A stretch of DNA of 8,730 nucleotides from CAYTQK01 sp964439745. GTDB taxonomy: Bacteria > Desulfobacterota > Desulfobacteria > Desulfobacterales > Desulfosudaceae. Each line of letters opens with the position of its first letter. The first letter of the stretch is position 1. The stretch is from NCBI GenBank assembly GCA_964439745.1, contig CAYTQK010000137.1, forward strand, positions 1 through 8,730. Reading direction: 5' to 3'. Positions 1 to 6,386 of the stretch are shown here, piece by piece. The notes under the pieces were generated by a model, which worked only from the letters and a program-made list of their open reading frames with translations, ran no database searches and was not told where the DNA came from. Position numbers and translations under genes: made by a program.

Positions 1-3000
1 CCCCGGGATCTGAATGATCCGGCAGTGAGGGCGACCCGGGATTTTATCCGTCTTCCGGGATTATGGCGCGGCAGCACGGCCCAGGGCCTCGTCTTGTCCC
101 CGTACGGGCAGGGGACCTATCATCTCAGCCTCCGGCTTGCCCCTGCCGACACGGCCCTGTCCCTGTATATTGCCGGCTGTCTTTCGGTCGGCCGGGTGTG
201 GATTGACGGCGTTACGGCCGGCGACAGCGGCCTTCCCGGTAAAGACCGGGAAACGGAGCGGCCGGAAGCGCACCTGATCATCGCCGACTTCTATCCAGTC
301 GGACAAACAACACAAATCACCCTGCAGGTGTCCAATCATCATAACCTGCAGGGCGGCGTCAACGCCGGCATCCTTTTGGGAACCCGGGCGCAGATCCGGC
401 AGATGGCCGCCTCGCGGTGGGTAACCGGCGCCTTCATGTCCGGCGCGCTGCTGATCATGGGCCTGTACCACCTGGTCCTTTTTATGGCGCGACGCTCGGA
501 AAAGGCCAACTTTTATTTCGCGCTGTACTGTCTCCTCTGGTGCGTGGCCACCCTTTTCAGCCCTACCTTCGGCTTTTGGATAGACCGGCTCCTGCCCTTT
601 CTACCCTGGCAGTGGTCCATCGACGGCTCACTGCTGCCGCACGGCCTGACCATTCCGCTGATTGTTGTTTTCTACCACTCGCTTTTTCCCAAAAAATACG
701 GAAAACAGATCAATACCGCCTATCTGGCGCTGGGCGGGATGTATATCCTCTATATCCTGGCCACCCCGCCGAACGCCTACGATTCGGTGCCGTTCTGGTA
801 TTTTATTATCACCCGGACCGCTTTTATTTACCTTTTCGCGGCCTTTGCCCTGGATCTGGCCCACCGTCGGAAAGGGGCTGTTTTCCTGATTCCAGGCTAT
901 CTGGCCCTGGCCTATTCGGAATTCGCCGAGATCCTCAATGATCTGAACCTGATCGACGCCACCGGTTACGGCCCCATCGGCGTCTTTATCTTCATCCTGT
1001 CTTATTCTGTTTTCATGTCGGCCCGGTTTGCCGCTACTTTTACCCGGGTGGAAAAACTTTCTGAAAAACTCGAAGCGGCCAACACCCGGCTTCGCCATTT
1101 AAATCAGCAGAAAGACGAGTTTCTGGTCAACACCGCGCATGAATTGAAGACACCCCTGACAGGGATGATCGGTATCGCCGAAACCCTTTTGGCCGGCACC
1201 GGCGGCCAGAACACCAGCGCGGCCCGGGAGCATTTGCAGATGCTGGTGCACAGCGGCAAACGGCTTTCGCGCCTGGTGGGAGATGTCCTCGACCTCTCCC
1301 GGCTGACCCACAAAAATATCGCCCTGAACCCCGGCCCGGTCAGCCTTCATGACGCGGCCCAGCGGGTCCTGGCGCTTTGCCGAAGTGCAGCCGCGGAAAA
1401 ACACCTGGCCATGACCAGCACCATCGATCCTGATTTGCCGCTGGTGCGCGCCGATGTCAATCGGCTGGAACAGATTCTCTTTAATCTGGTGGGCAACAGC
1501 ATCAAATATACCGAGGCGGGAGGCGTTACCATTTCGGCGGCACCGGAGGACGGCCGGGTCCGGATATTCGTGTCAGACACCGGCATCGGCATTTCCAAAA
1601 ATGATCAGAAACGCATTTTTGAATCTTATGAGCAAGTATCGAAGACCGGATCAACCGGCCCCGGCGGGGCCGGCCTGGGGCTGGCCATCACCCGGCGCCT
1701 GGTGGCACTCCACGGCGGAAGCATCCGGCTGGAGTCCGCGCCTGGCCGGGGAAGCACCTTCTCCTTTGCCCTGCCCCTGGAAAAAGGCGCATCGGTTTCC
1801 GCGGCCTCCCAGGAACCCCGGGCGGCCAAACCGCTGACCCGACCCGAGCTGCTTCCCGAGGTGTTGACGGATTTCAAAAAGTGGCATCAGGAAGCCGGGC
1901 GGGATTATCAGGTACTGGTGGTCGATGACGAGCCCATCAATCTGCATGTGATTGCCGCCTGCCTGCAGCTGGCGGAGATGACCTTTAAGACGGCGGTCGA
2001 CGGTGCCGCGGCCCTGGATCTGATTGCCGCCGGAGATCGGCCCGGCCTGGTTCTGCTGGACATAATGATGCCCAAAATGGATGGATTCGAGGTTTGCCGG
2101 CGGTTGCGGCAGCAACATCCGGCCGCGGTTCTGCCGGTGATCATGCTGACGGTCCGGGACCGGGTGGAAGACGTGGTGGCCGGCCTGGAAGCGGGCGCCA
2201 ACGATTATCTGACCAAGCCCTTTGCCCGGCAGGAGCTGATCGCCCGGATCAAGACCCAGGTTCAGCTCAAATCCGCCTATATGGCCATGGCGGAAAACGT
2301 CCGCTTGAAAAAAGAGGTGTCGCGGCGGCAAAAGACCGAACAGGATCTGCGGCTGATGCAGCAGCGCTTGTCCGGCATGCTGGACACCGTGGAAGACCCC
2401 CTGCTGGCGGTCAATGCCAGCCGTGAAATCGGATTCTGCAACCAGGCCCTGGAAACGCTCAGCGGGCTTCCGGCCGGGGCTTTACTGGGCCGCCCCCTGA
2501 CCGAGCTCTTAGCGGCACCGGACACACCGGCCTGCCGGCGCTTGCTCGACTTTTTATCAACTCCGTTGCTCCCTTTCGGAACAACGAAGTGCTTCGAGGA
2601 CATCACCGTTTCTTTTTCCGAAAAAAAGCAAACGGTTCTAACGTTGATCGGGTCCCGCTTAGATATCGGAGAAGAAGCCTTTTCCGTGGTGATGCTGAGA
2701 TTCGGGGCCGATGGGGATGCCCGCAGAAAGAACGCCGCTACCCTGGCGATGCTCCGGGAACTCAGCGAAAACCGTGAAAAAATCCAGGATCTTGAGAATG
2801 CCCTCATGGCAGTGGAGACCGGCAGCGCCCACAAACGGTCGGCGGTTCGCGAAGACCTCAAGGCCCTGGACGCCCTCCTGGAGAGAATCGCCGACCGGAC
2901 GATCGGTACCGGGACCTCCGCAGACAGGCGCGATCTGGCCGTCCGGGTCATGAACCTGGCCCTGGCCTGTTGGATTGAAGCCACCGGTCTGACCAAGGCC

Positions 3001-3228
3001 GATCTGGCCGAACAGTCCGGAATCTGGCGGGTCTATATGGAAAAAGACGGATATGTCCGCACCCAGACCCTGGACAAGTACCTGAGCGAGGTCACCCTCC
3101 CCCGCCGACCCCGCTGGAAGAACATTTACGATACCGCCGATTTTGTACTGTCCACCTGTACCTCGTCGCTTCCTGCCCGCGCCTCCCTTGCGCAGGAACT
3201 GGCCCGGCTGCAACAGATGGGGTTATAA
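1..3228 (+). CDS. 7TMR-DISM hybrid sensor histidine kinase / response regulator (5' end missing)
   Basis: Membrane sensor kinase that would autophosphorylate on His and pass phosphate to its own receiver. The frame is open back to base 1 with no stop, and the first visible residues are already inside a 7TMR-DISMED2-like beta sandwich, so the GTG at 25 is probably not the true start. Numbering from that GTG: beta sensor domain about 1-125; seven hydrophobic segments 133-340; short coil; HisKA with phospho-acceptor His372 in AHELKTPLTG; HATPase with N487/N491, the D518-T-G-I-G box and the GAGLGLAI box; receiver 629-745 with D634/D635, phospho-acceptor D679, T709 and K731; coil; PAS-like domain from about 783; second coil about 910-960; C-terminal domain about 965-1050. 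All kinase and receiver key residues are present. No Hpt domain is visible, so the final phosphate target is unknown. The last domain has an LAEQSGIW core that looks helix-turn-helix-like; I know this tail from similar kinases but not its function. Confidence 0.93.
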   Translation, partial: PRDLNDPAVRATRDFIRLPGLWRGSTAQGLVLSPYGQGTYHLSLRLAPADTALSLYIAGCLSVGRVWIDGVTAGDSGLPGKDRETERPEAHLIIADFYPVGQTTQITLQVSNHHNLQGGVNAGILLGTRAQIRQMAASRWVTGAFMSGALLIMGLYHLVLFMARRSEKANFYFALYCLLWCVATLFSPTFGFWIDRLLPFLPWQWSIDGSLLPHGLTIPLIVVFYHSLFPKKYGKQINTAYLALGGMYILYILATPPNAYDSVPFWYFIITRTAFIYLFAAFALDLAHRRKGAVFLIPGYLALAYSEFAEILNDLNLIDATGYGPIGVFIFILSYSVFMSARFAATFTRVEKLSEKLEAANTRLRHLNQQKDEFLVNTAHELKTPLTGMIGIAETLLAGTGGQNTSAAREHLQMLVHSGKRLSRLVGDVLDLSRLTHKNIALNPGPVSLHDAAQRVLALCRSAAAEKHLAMTSTIDPDLPLVRADVNRLEQILFNLVGNSIKYTEAGGVTISAAPEDGRVRIFVSDTGIGISKNDQKRIFESYEQVSKTGSTGPGGAGLGLAITRRLVALHGGSIRLESAPGRGSTFSFALPLEKGASVSAASQEPRAAKPLTRPELLPEVLTDFKKWHQEAGRDYQVLVVDDEPINLHVIAACLQLAEMTFKTAVDGAAALDLIAAGDRPGLVLLDIMMPKMDGFEVCRRLRQQHPAAVLPVIMLTVRDRVEDVVAGLEAGANDYLTKPFARQELIARIKTQVQLKSAYMAMAENVRLKKEVSRRQKTEQDLRLMQQRLSGMLDTVEDPLLAVNASREIGFCNQALETLSGLPAGALLGRPLTELLAAPDTPACRRLLDFLSTPLLPFGTTKCFEDITVSFSEKKQTVLTLIGSRLDIGEEAFSVVMLRFGADGDARRKNAATLAMLRELSENREKIQDLENALMAVETGSAHKRSAVREDLKALDALLERIADRTIGTGTSADRRDLAVRVMNLALACWIEATGLTKADLAEQSGIWRVYMEKDGYVRTQTLDKYLSEVTLPRRPRWKNIYDTADFVLSTCTSSLPARASLAQELARLQQMGL

Positions 3229-3331
3229 GCCGGGCCTGGGGCCGGTAGTCGGGCTGAAACGGCTTCATAAACCCCTGCCGAGCGGCGCCCTACTTCCTTA
3301 TTTATCATTAGTTCAAATATTTATGTCTATT

Positions 3332-3348
3332 TTCACGTAAATTCACGT
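3332..3348. promoter_or_regulatory. tandem TTCACGT direct repeat, possible operator
   Basis: Two perfect TTCACGT copies at 3332-3338 and 3342-3348, start to start exactly 10 bp, so on the same face of the helix. They lie 110 bp upstream of the adhesin ATG in an AT-rich stretch. This spacing is typical of binding sites for dimeric response regulators. The rest of the 229-bp gap (3229-3457) shows no gene, no clear terminator after the kinase and no strong -35/-10 pair that I can defend. Confidence 0.35.
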
Positions 3349-3444
3349 GGTTTTTTATTGCTATACCTTACAAAAAGGAAAATAAAGAGCGAACTGCCTT
3401 CGGGATTGATGGTTTGGTTTGCAGGGTGAGTGTTCAAAAAATCA

Positions 3445-3450
3445 AAGGAG
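3445..3450 (+). promoter_or_regulatory. ribosome binding site of the adhesin gene
   Basis: AAGGAG followed by 7 nt and then ATG at 3458. This fixes the start: a longer reading from a TTG at 3419 has no comparable site and would put 13 polar residues before the signal peptide. Confidence 0.8.
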
Positions 3451-3457
3451 AGACGAA

Positions 3458-5236
3458 ATGAGCCGATATCATCGGTGTTTCAAGTTTAAGGGAACGTTTG
3501 ACCTGATTCCCCTGCTTCTGGCCGGGATATTATTCCTGGCGTTTCCGCAAACGGCTTTATCGGGTAACGACACAGATGCCGCGGATACGAATACGTCGAT
3601 CGGTGCCGGTAGTGATTACAACACCCTCACCGGCCAATTCCATGAACTCGGAACTTATTGTAACTCGAACACGGTGGGCGGCTGGATGAACGAATTAGGC
3701 AGCGGGGCATGGTCTAACCTCGTCAACGGTTTTGACAATGTAATCCAGGCAGGAGACGAATGGACGGGAGGGGGAGCGGCCGGAAATCTTGTCAGCGGAA
3801 CGGGCAACACTTTAGATAGTTCTGCTATGGATAATGGGGTTATCGGGCGGCACAATACTGTGACGGGCAACAACAATTTTGTTTCCGGTCTTAACAATAG
3901 TGTGACGGGTAATCGCAACTTCGCCGCCATAGGCGCCACGGTCAGCGGGTCCAACAATATCGGCCTGGGTGTCGGTGCCCAATCAACTGGCCTCAACACC
4001 GTGGCCATCGGTAACTTCGCCATTGCTTCGGCTGATGGATCGGTGGCCCTGGGCAACGGCGCGGTTGCCGACCAGGTAAACACCTTTTCCCTCGGTTCAT
4101 CGAGCCTCCAAAGACGCATCACCTATGTGGCGGCGGGCACGGGCACCTATGATGCCGTCAATAAATCGCAGCTCGACGCGGAGGCTTCCGCCCGGGTCTC
4201 TGCCGACAATGTCCTTCAGGGAAATATCAATTCCGAAGCCGCGGCCAGGGCTGCCGCTGATACGGCTTTACAAGACAACCTCGACACCGAGGCCGCCGAC
4301 CGCGCCGCGGCTGACACAGCCTTGCAAAACAACATCGATACGGAAACTGCCGCCAGAATCGCCGCCGACACTGTTCTTCAGGATGGTATTGATACCAACA
4401 GCGGACAGATCGCCAACAACCGGATCGACATCAACGCCAATACCGACCGGATCGACACCAATACCGCCTCCATCCATACCCTTGACGGCCGGGTGACCAT
4501 CAACGAGGATCAGCTCGATCATGTCAACGACGCCATGAGTTGTACTCCGGAAGCTGGCGCCGGAGCTCAGGCCGGAGGAGAAGGAAGCCTGGCCATCGGG
4601 TACGGTGCTGTAGCCCGGACCCGCGATACAGCCATCGGTCACAATGCGGTGGTGAGCGAAGACGGCAGCGTGGCGGTGGGGGCGGACAGCGCGGTCGCCT
4701 CGGAAAACAGCGTCGCCGTGGGGGCGGATGCCCGTGTGGCCGCCGAGGCCGAGGGCGGCGTCGCGGTCGGTCAGAATGCCAGGGTTTCCCGGGGAGCCGC
4801 GGGCAGCGTTGCCATCGGGCAGGACTCGGTTGCCGATGCGGCCAATACCGTTTCCGTCGGCTCGGCGGACAACGAGCGCCGCGTCACCCACGTCGCCGCT
4901 GCCGTGGATGATACTGACGCAGTCAACCTGCGCCAGCTTCGCCGGGTGGAAGACAACATACGGTCAGATACAGCGCGCCTCTCCAGCCGGATCGAGGATG
5001 TCAACGACCGGTTGGACGTTGTGGGGGCGATGGCGGCCGCTTACGCGCATATTGTTCCCAACTCCAGGTCCAAGGGAAACACGCAGATATCCCTCGGCTT
5101 CGGTCATTATGAGGGAGCGTCAGCGCTCGCGGCCGGCGTCTTTCATTATGTCAATGACAATGTCATGATCAACGCCGGGGCGTCGAGCTCGTTTGAGGAG
5201 GTCAGCAGCGGAGCGGGGATCACCTTCGGCTGGTAA
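3458..5236 (+). CDS. YadA-like trimeric autotransporter adhesin
   Basis: Surface adhesin of the type V secretion class (592 aa): three chains form one outer-membrane barrel that exports and anchors a fibrous stalk and head. In order: signal peptide about 1-35 (basic start, LIPLLLAGILFLAF core); first head about 45-205, beginning with loose 7-residue N-N-x-V-x-G repeats and passing into canonical YadA units (NTVAIGNFAIASADGSVALG); neck 1 about 208-240 ending DAVNKSQL; stalk with four 18-residue repeats 242-313, then heptad-like I/N repeats to about 355; second head about 368-462 with repeated SVAVGADA-type units; neck 2 about 463-495 ending DAVNLRQL; coiled coil; barrel anchor about 525-592 ending GITFGW, the expected aromatic C-terminus. 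Two Cys (C68, C362) occur in the exported part, uncommon in this family. It lies downstream of the sensor kinase with a 229-bp leader, so it is probably transcribed separately. Ligand unknown. Confidence 0.95.
   Translation: MSRYHRCFKFKGTFDLIPLLLAGILFLAFPQTALSGNDTDAADTNTSIGAGSDYNTLTGQFHELGTYCNSNTVGGWMNELGSGAWSNLVNGFDNVIQAGDEWTGGGAAGNLVSGTGNTLDSSAMDNGVIGRHNTVTGNNNFVSGLNNSVTGNRNFAAIGATVSGSNNIGLGVGAQSTGLNTVAIGNFAIASADGSVALGNGAVADQVNTFSLGSSSLQRRITYVAAGTGTYDAVNKSQLDAEASARVSADNVLQGNINSEAAARAAADTALQDNLDTEAADRAAADTALQNNIDTETAARIAADTVLQDGIDTNSGQIANNRIDINANTDRIDTNTASIHTLDGRVTINEDQLDHVNDAMSCTPEAGAGAQAGGEGSLAIGYGAVARTRDTAIGHNAVVSEDGSVAVGADSAVASENSVAVGADARVAAEAEGGVAVGQNARVSRGAAGSVAIGQDSVADAANTVSVGSADNERRVTHVAAAVDDTDAVNLRQLRRVEDNIRSDTARLSSRIEDVNDRLDVVGAMAAAYAHIVPNSRSKGNTQISLGFGHYEGASALAAGVFHYVNDNVMINAGASSSFEEVSSGAGITFGW
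4181..4396 (+). repeat. four 54-bp (18-residue) tandem repeats in the adhesin stalk
   Basis: Four in-frame units, each reading E-x-x-x-R-x-x-A-D-x-x-L-Q-x-x-I/L-[DN]-x (for example EAAARAAADTALQDNLDT). Eighteen residues equals 11+7, five helical turns, which fits a nearly straight trimeric coiled coil. The units are divergent at the DNA level, so the array is old or selected rather than a fresh slippage product. Confidence 0.9.
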
Positions 5237-5257
5237 CGAAGCCGGGGGGAGGTAATG

Positions 5258-5319
5258 CCCAGAATTTTTTCGCACTTTTATTGGTATCTGAATATTTACG
5301 TATCCTGTCCCCAGAATTT
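5258..5319. repeat. 62-bp spacer bounded by direct CCCAGAATTT repeats
   Basis: CCCAGAATTT occurs at 5258-5267 and again at 5310-5319, in the gap between the convergent adhesin and ferredoxin genes. Read on the minus strand, the right copy continues as AATTCTGGGGACAGGATACG, a style of sequence I have seen as dispersed intergenic repeats near Y1/RAYT-type transposases in proteobacteria. That resemblance is from memory and unverified. No rho-independent terminator is visible in 5237-5331. Confidence 0.35.
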
Positions 5320-5331
5320 GCGGTCTGGTCA

Positions 5332-5523
5332 CTATTCCTCAATTTCAATGGCGTCTGCCCCGCACTCCTGTGCGGCCTGGCGCACCACATCCTCATATTT
5401 TTCCGGAATAACGTCAAACTGGACCACGGAAAGCAGCTGGTCTTCATCATACTTAAACACCTCCGGGCACAGCTTGTTGCAGTTGCGGTCCCCCATGCAT
5501 TGGCTGGTCACACGTGCTTTCAT
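5332..5523 (-). CDS. small single-cluster ferredoxin with Asp in the ligand motif
   Basis: 63-aa cytoplasmic electron carrier. The motif C-M-G-D-R-N-C-N-K-L-C-P keeps the spacing of a bacterial 4Fe-4S ferredoxin but has Asp where the second Cys normally sits, as in Pyrococcus furiosus ferredoxin (C-x2-D-x2-C). The remote ligand Cys is present near the end in QECGADAIEIEE, with Gly replacing the usual Pro. One further Cys (before the Pro) has no obvious disulfide partner. Such proteins bind one [4Fe-4S] or [3Fe-4S] cluster. ATG at 5523 is chosen because AAGGAGG sits 4 nt before it; a GTG at 5556 in the same frame has no ribosome site and overlaps the preceding stop. It lies 33 bp downstream of the PilZ gene on the same strand, so it is probably co-transcribed. 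Its redox partner is not visible here. Confidence 0.85.
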   Translation of the reverse strand: MKARVTSQCMGDRNCNKLCPEVFKYDEDQLLSVVQFDVIPEKYEDVVRQAAQECGADAIEIEE

Positions 5524-5527
5524 AACC

Positions 5528-5534
5528 CCTCCTT
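5528..5534 (-). promoter_or_regulatory. ribosome binding site of the ferredoxin gene
   Basis: AAGGAGG on the minus strand, 4 nt before ATG at 5523, in the 33-bp gap after the PilZ stop codon. It decides the start codon in favour of the 63-residue form. Confidence 0.75.
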
Positions 5535-5556
5535 CCCCTTCCCCTCTCGGGATCAC

Positions 5557-6009
5557 CTATTCTGAGTTATCAATCGTTTCTTCGGCGTCGGTTTCTGAGT
5601 CATCCGTTGTTTCTTCGGCGTCGGTTATAAAGGAATCAATTTTTTCCCTCAGTTCAGCAGAAATGTCGAGAAATTCGCATCCAAACCCGATATTGTCCAT
5701 CCATTGCGCATTCACGACCCACCGGATTTCAGATTTAATTTCGCGAATAAATTCCAGCTCAGGATTCCCGACAATCTCCTCGAGGTGCAGAACGTCTCCA
5801 GCCTTGAGGTCGTCGGCCGCGCTGGTATCGCTTTTGTGCACCAGCAGCCCCAGTCCCAATTCACACAGGTTCAATACCTTTGACTTGAAACTCAGCTGCC
5901 TGTCACCTGAAAATGAGAAAACGGCTCGAATCATTTCATGGGTTGGGAAATAGAGCCGCTTGTATTGCCGTTGTTCAATGCTGTCGGGGCTCATGCTGTC
6001 GGAGCTCAT
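5557..6009 (-). CDS. PilZ-domain protein (putative c-di-GMP effector) with acidic repeat tail
   Basis: 150-aa soluble protein. It carries the PilZ signature: R14-Q-Y-K-R18 matches RxxxR, and N47-L-C-E-L-G52 matches NxSxxG except that Ser is Cys. A later beta strand ends in IGFGCEFLDIS, also typical. PilZ domains bind cyclic di-GMP and commonly switch motility, polysaccharide or adhesion machinery; binding here is inferred. After the domain (about 13-125) the tail is highly acidic and contains an exact-length 11-residue duplication (129-139 and 140-150). The ATG at 6009 has only a weak GGAA-type site about 10 nt upstream; a second in-frame ATG at 5994 has none. It is the first gene of a minus-strand unit with the ferredoxin, behind the promoter at 6096-6124, and converges on the adhesin gene. 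Confidence 0.85.
   Translation of the reverse strand: MSSDSMSPDSIEQRQYKRLYFPTHEMIRAVFSFSGDRQLSFKSKVLNLCELGLGLLVHKSDTSAADDLKAGDVLHLEEIVGNPELEFIREIKSEIRWVVNAQWMDNIGFGCEFLDISAELREKIDSFITDAEETTDDSETDAEETIDNSE
5560..5625 (-). repeat. 33-bp tandem duplication in the PilZ tail
   Basis: Units 5560-5592 and 5593-5625 encode TDAEETIDNSE and TDAEETTDDSE. They differ at only a few bases, so the duplication is recent or conserved, and copy number could vary between strains without breaking the frame. Confidence 0.85.
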
Positions 6010-6095
6010 GGGGAATCACTTTCCAAGTCAAACGACCAGAGTAAAATTTTCAAGAAAAAAGGATAAAAGATAAGAACGTGCTTTTATGGTCTTTA

Positions 6096-6124
6096 TTTAT
6101 AGCATGTGCGGCCATGTGTGTCAA
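6096..6124 (-). promoter_or_regulatory. near-consensus sigma-70 promoter of the PilZ-ferredoxin unit
   Basis: On the minus strand: TTGACA (6124-6119), 17-nt spacer, TATAAA (6101-6096). The -35 is perfect and the spacing ideal. It implies a start near 6089 and a leader of about 80 nt before the PilZ ATG at 6009. The spacer contains CACATG twice (plus strand CATGTG at 6103-6108 and 6113-6118), 10 bp apart, a plausible operator. Confidence 0.7.
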
Positions 6125-6126
6125 TC

Positions 6127-6243
6127 TTATTCTGGGCGCCGGCTGGCAGAACAGCCTGGCAACAACCTCATAACCAGTTTTTTAAATTTATTGCGATTCA
6201 AAACGGCAAGCAGTTGACTGAAAAAGCTCCCTTGTCGTACCAT
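6127..6243 (-). pseudogene. remnant of the 5' end of an IS4-family (DUF4372-type) transposase
   Basis: A 38-codon reading frame starting at ATG 6243 with AGGAG 8 nt upstream. The first 26 residues, with GSFFSQLLAVLN, NKFKKLV and nearby residues, match from memory the N-terminus of IS4-type transposases carrying DUF4372 (pattern: SLFSQLL...R..F..LV). After that point the match stops and a run of unrelated residues leads to TAA, so nearly the whole transposase is missing. An imperfect inverted repeat lies just upstream at 6267-6292 and may belong to the old element end. Not expected to be functional. Alternatively a true small protein, but the abrupt loss of similarity favours decay. Confidence 0.5.
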
Positions 6244-6266
6244 TTCTTCTTCTCCTGGTGGTCATG

Positions 6267-6292
6267 GCGGTTTGAAGTTTTTTTAAACCCGC
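6267..6292. repeat. imperfect inverted repeat GCGGTTT...AAACCCGC
   Basis: GCGGTTT at 6267-6273 and AAACCCGC at 6285-6292 pair with one bulged base around an 11-nt loop containing a T run. It sits upstream of the transposase remnant and could be part of its untranslated end or a leftover terminator-like stem. Confidence 0.35.
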
Positions 6293-6331
6293 TTTGAGAC
6301 ACAATTTTTATTTTTTTTTAAAACTGTTATA

Positions 6332-6364
6332 TTGAAAAATCATCATTAATGTTGTTAATAACAA
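6332..6364 (+). promoter_or_regulatory. weak promoter candidate with overlapping palindrome, upstream of the hydrolase
   Basis: TTGAAA (6332-6337), 17-nt spacer, TTAATA (6355-6360), in a very AT-rich stretch 27 bp before the hydrolase ATG. A perfect inverted repeat TTGTTA-A-TAACAA (6352-6364) covers the -10, as an operator would. The -10 is a poor match and the close start codon leaves only a short leader, so this is tentative. AAGGGGGG at 6373-6380 precedes the ATG at 6387 and serves as ribosome site. The remainder of the 377-bp intergenic region 6010-6386 holds the PilZ promoter and the transposase remnant and no other gene that I see. Confidence 0.3.
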
Positions 6365-6386
6365 TGCAGCATAAGGGGGGAAGAAA

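Noticed and set aside
1651..2331. Long minus-strand frame opposite the kinase
   Set aside because: GC-rich shadow of the receiver and PAS coding region; Gln/Gly/Arg-rich composition with no domain.
3413..3426. Possible sigma-54 promoter (TGGTTTGGTTTGCA) upstream of the adhesin
   Set aside because: The GG and GC elements are about 2 bp too close for a -24/-12 promoter.
3340..3457. c-di-GMP riboswitch in the adhesin leader
   Set aside because: I looked for the conserved GEMM core and its paired arms and did not find them.
5255..5953. Long plus-strand frame across the ferredoxin and PilZ genes
   Set aside because: Antisense to two recognisable minus-strand proteins; Ser-rich composition typical of a shadow frame.
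6106..6297. 63-residue plus-strand reading frame in the divergent region
   Set aside because: GTG start without a ribosome site, no recognisable similarity, and it is antisense to the transposase remnant and overlaps the PilZ promoter.
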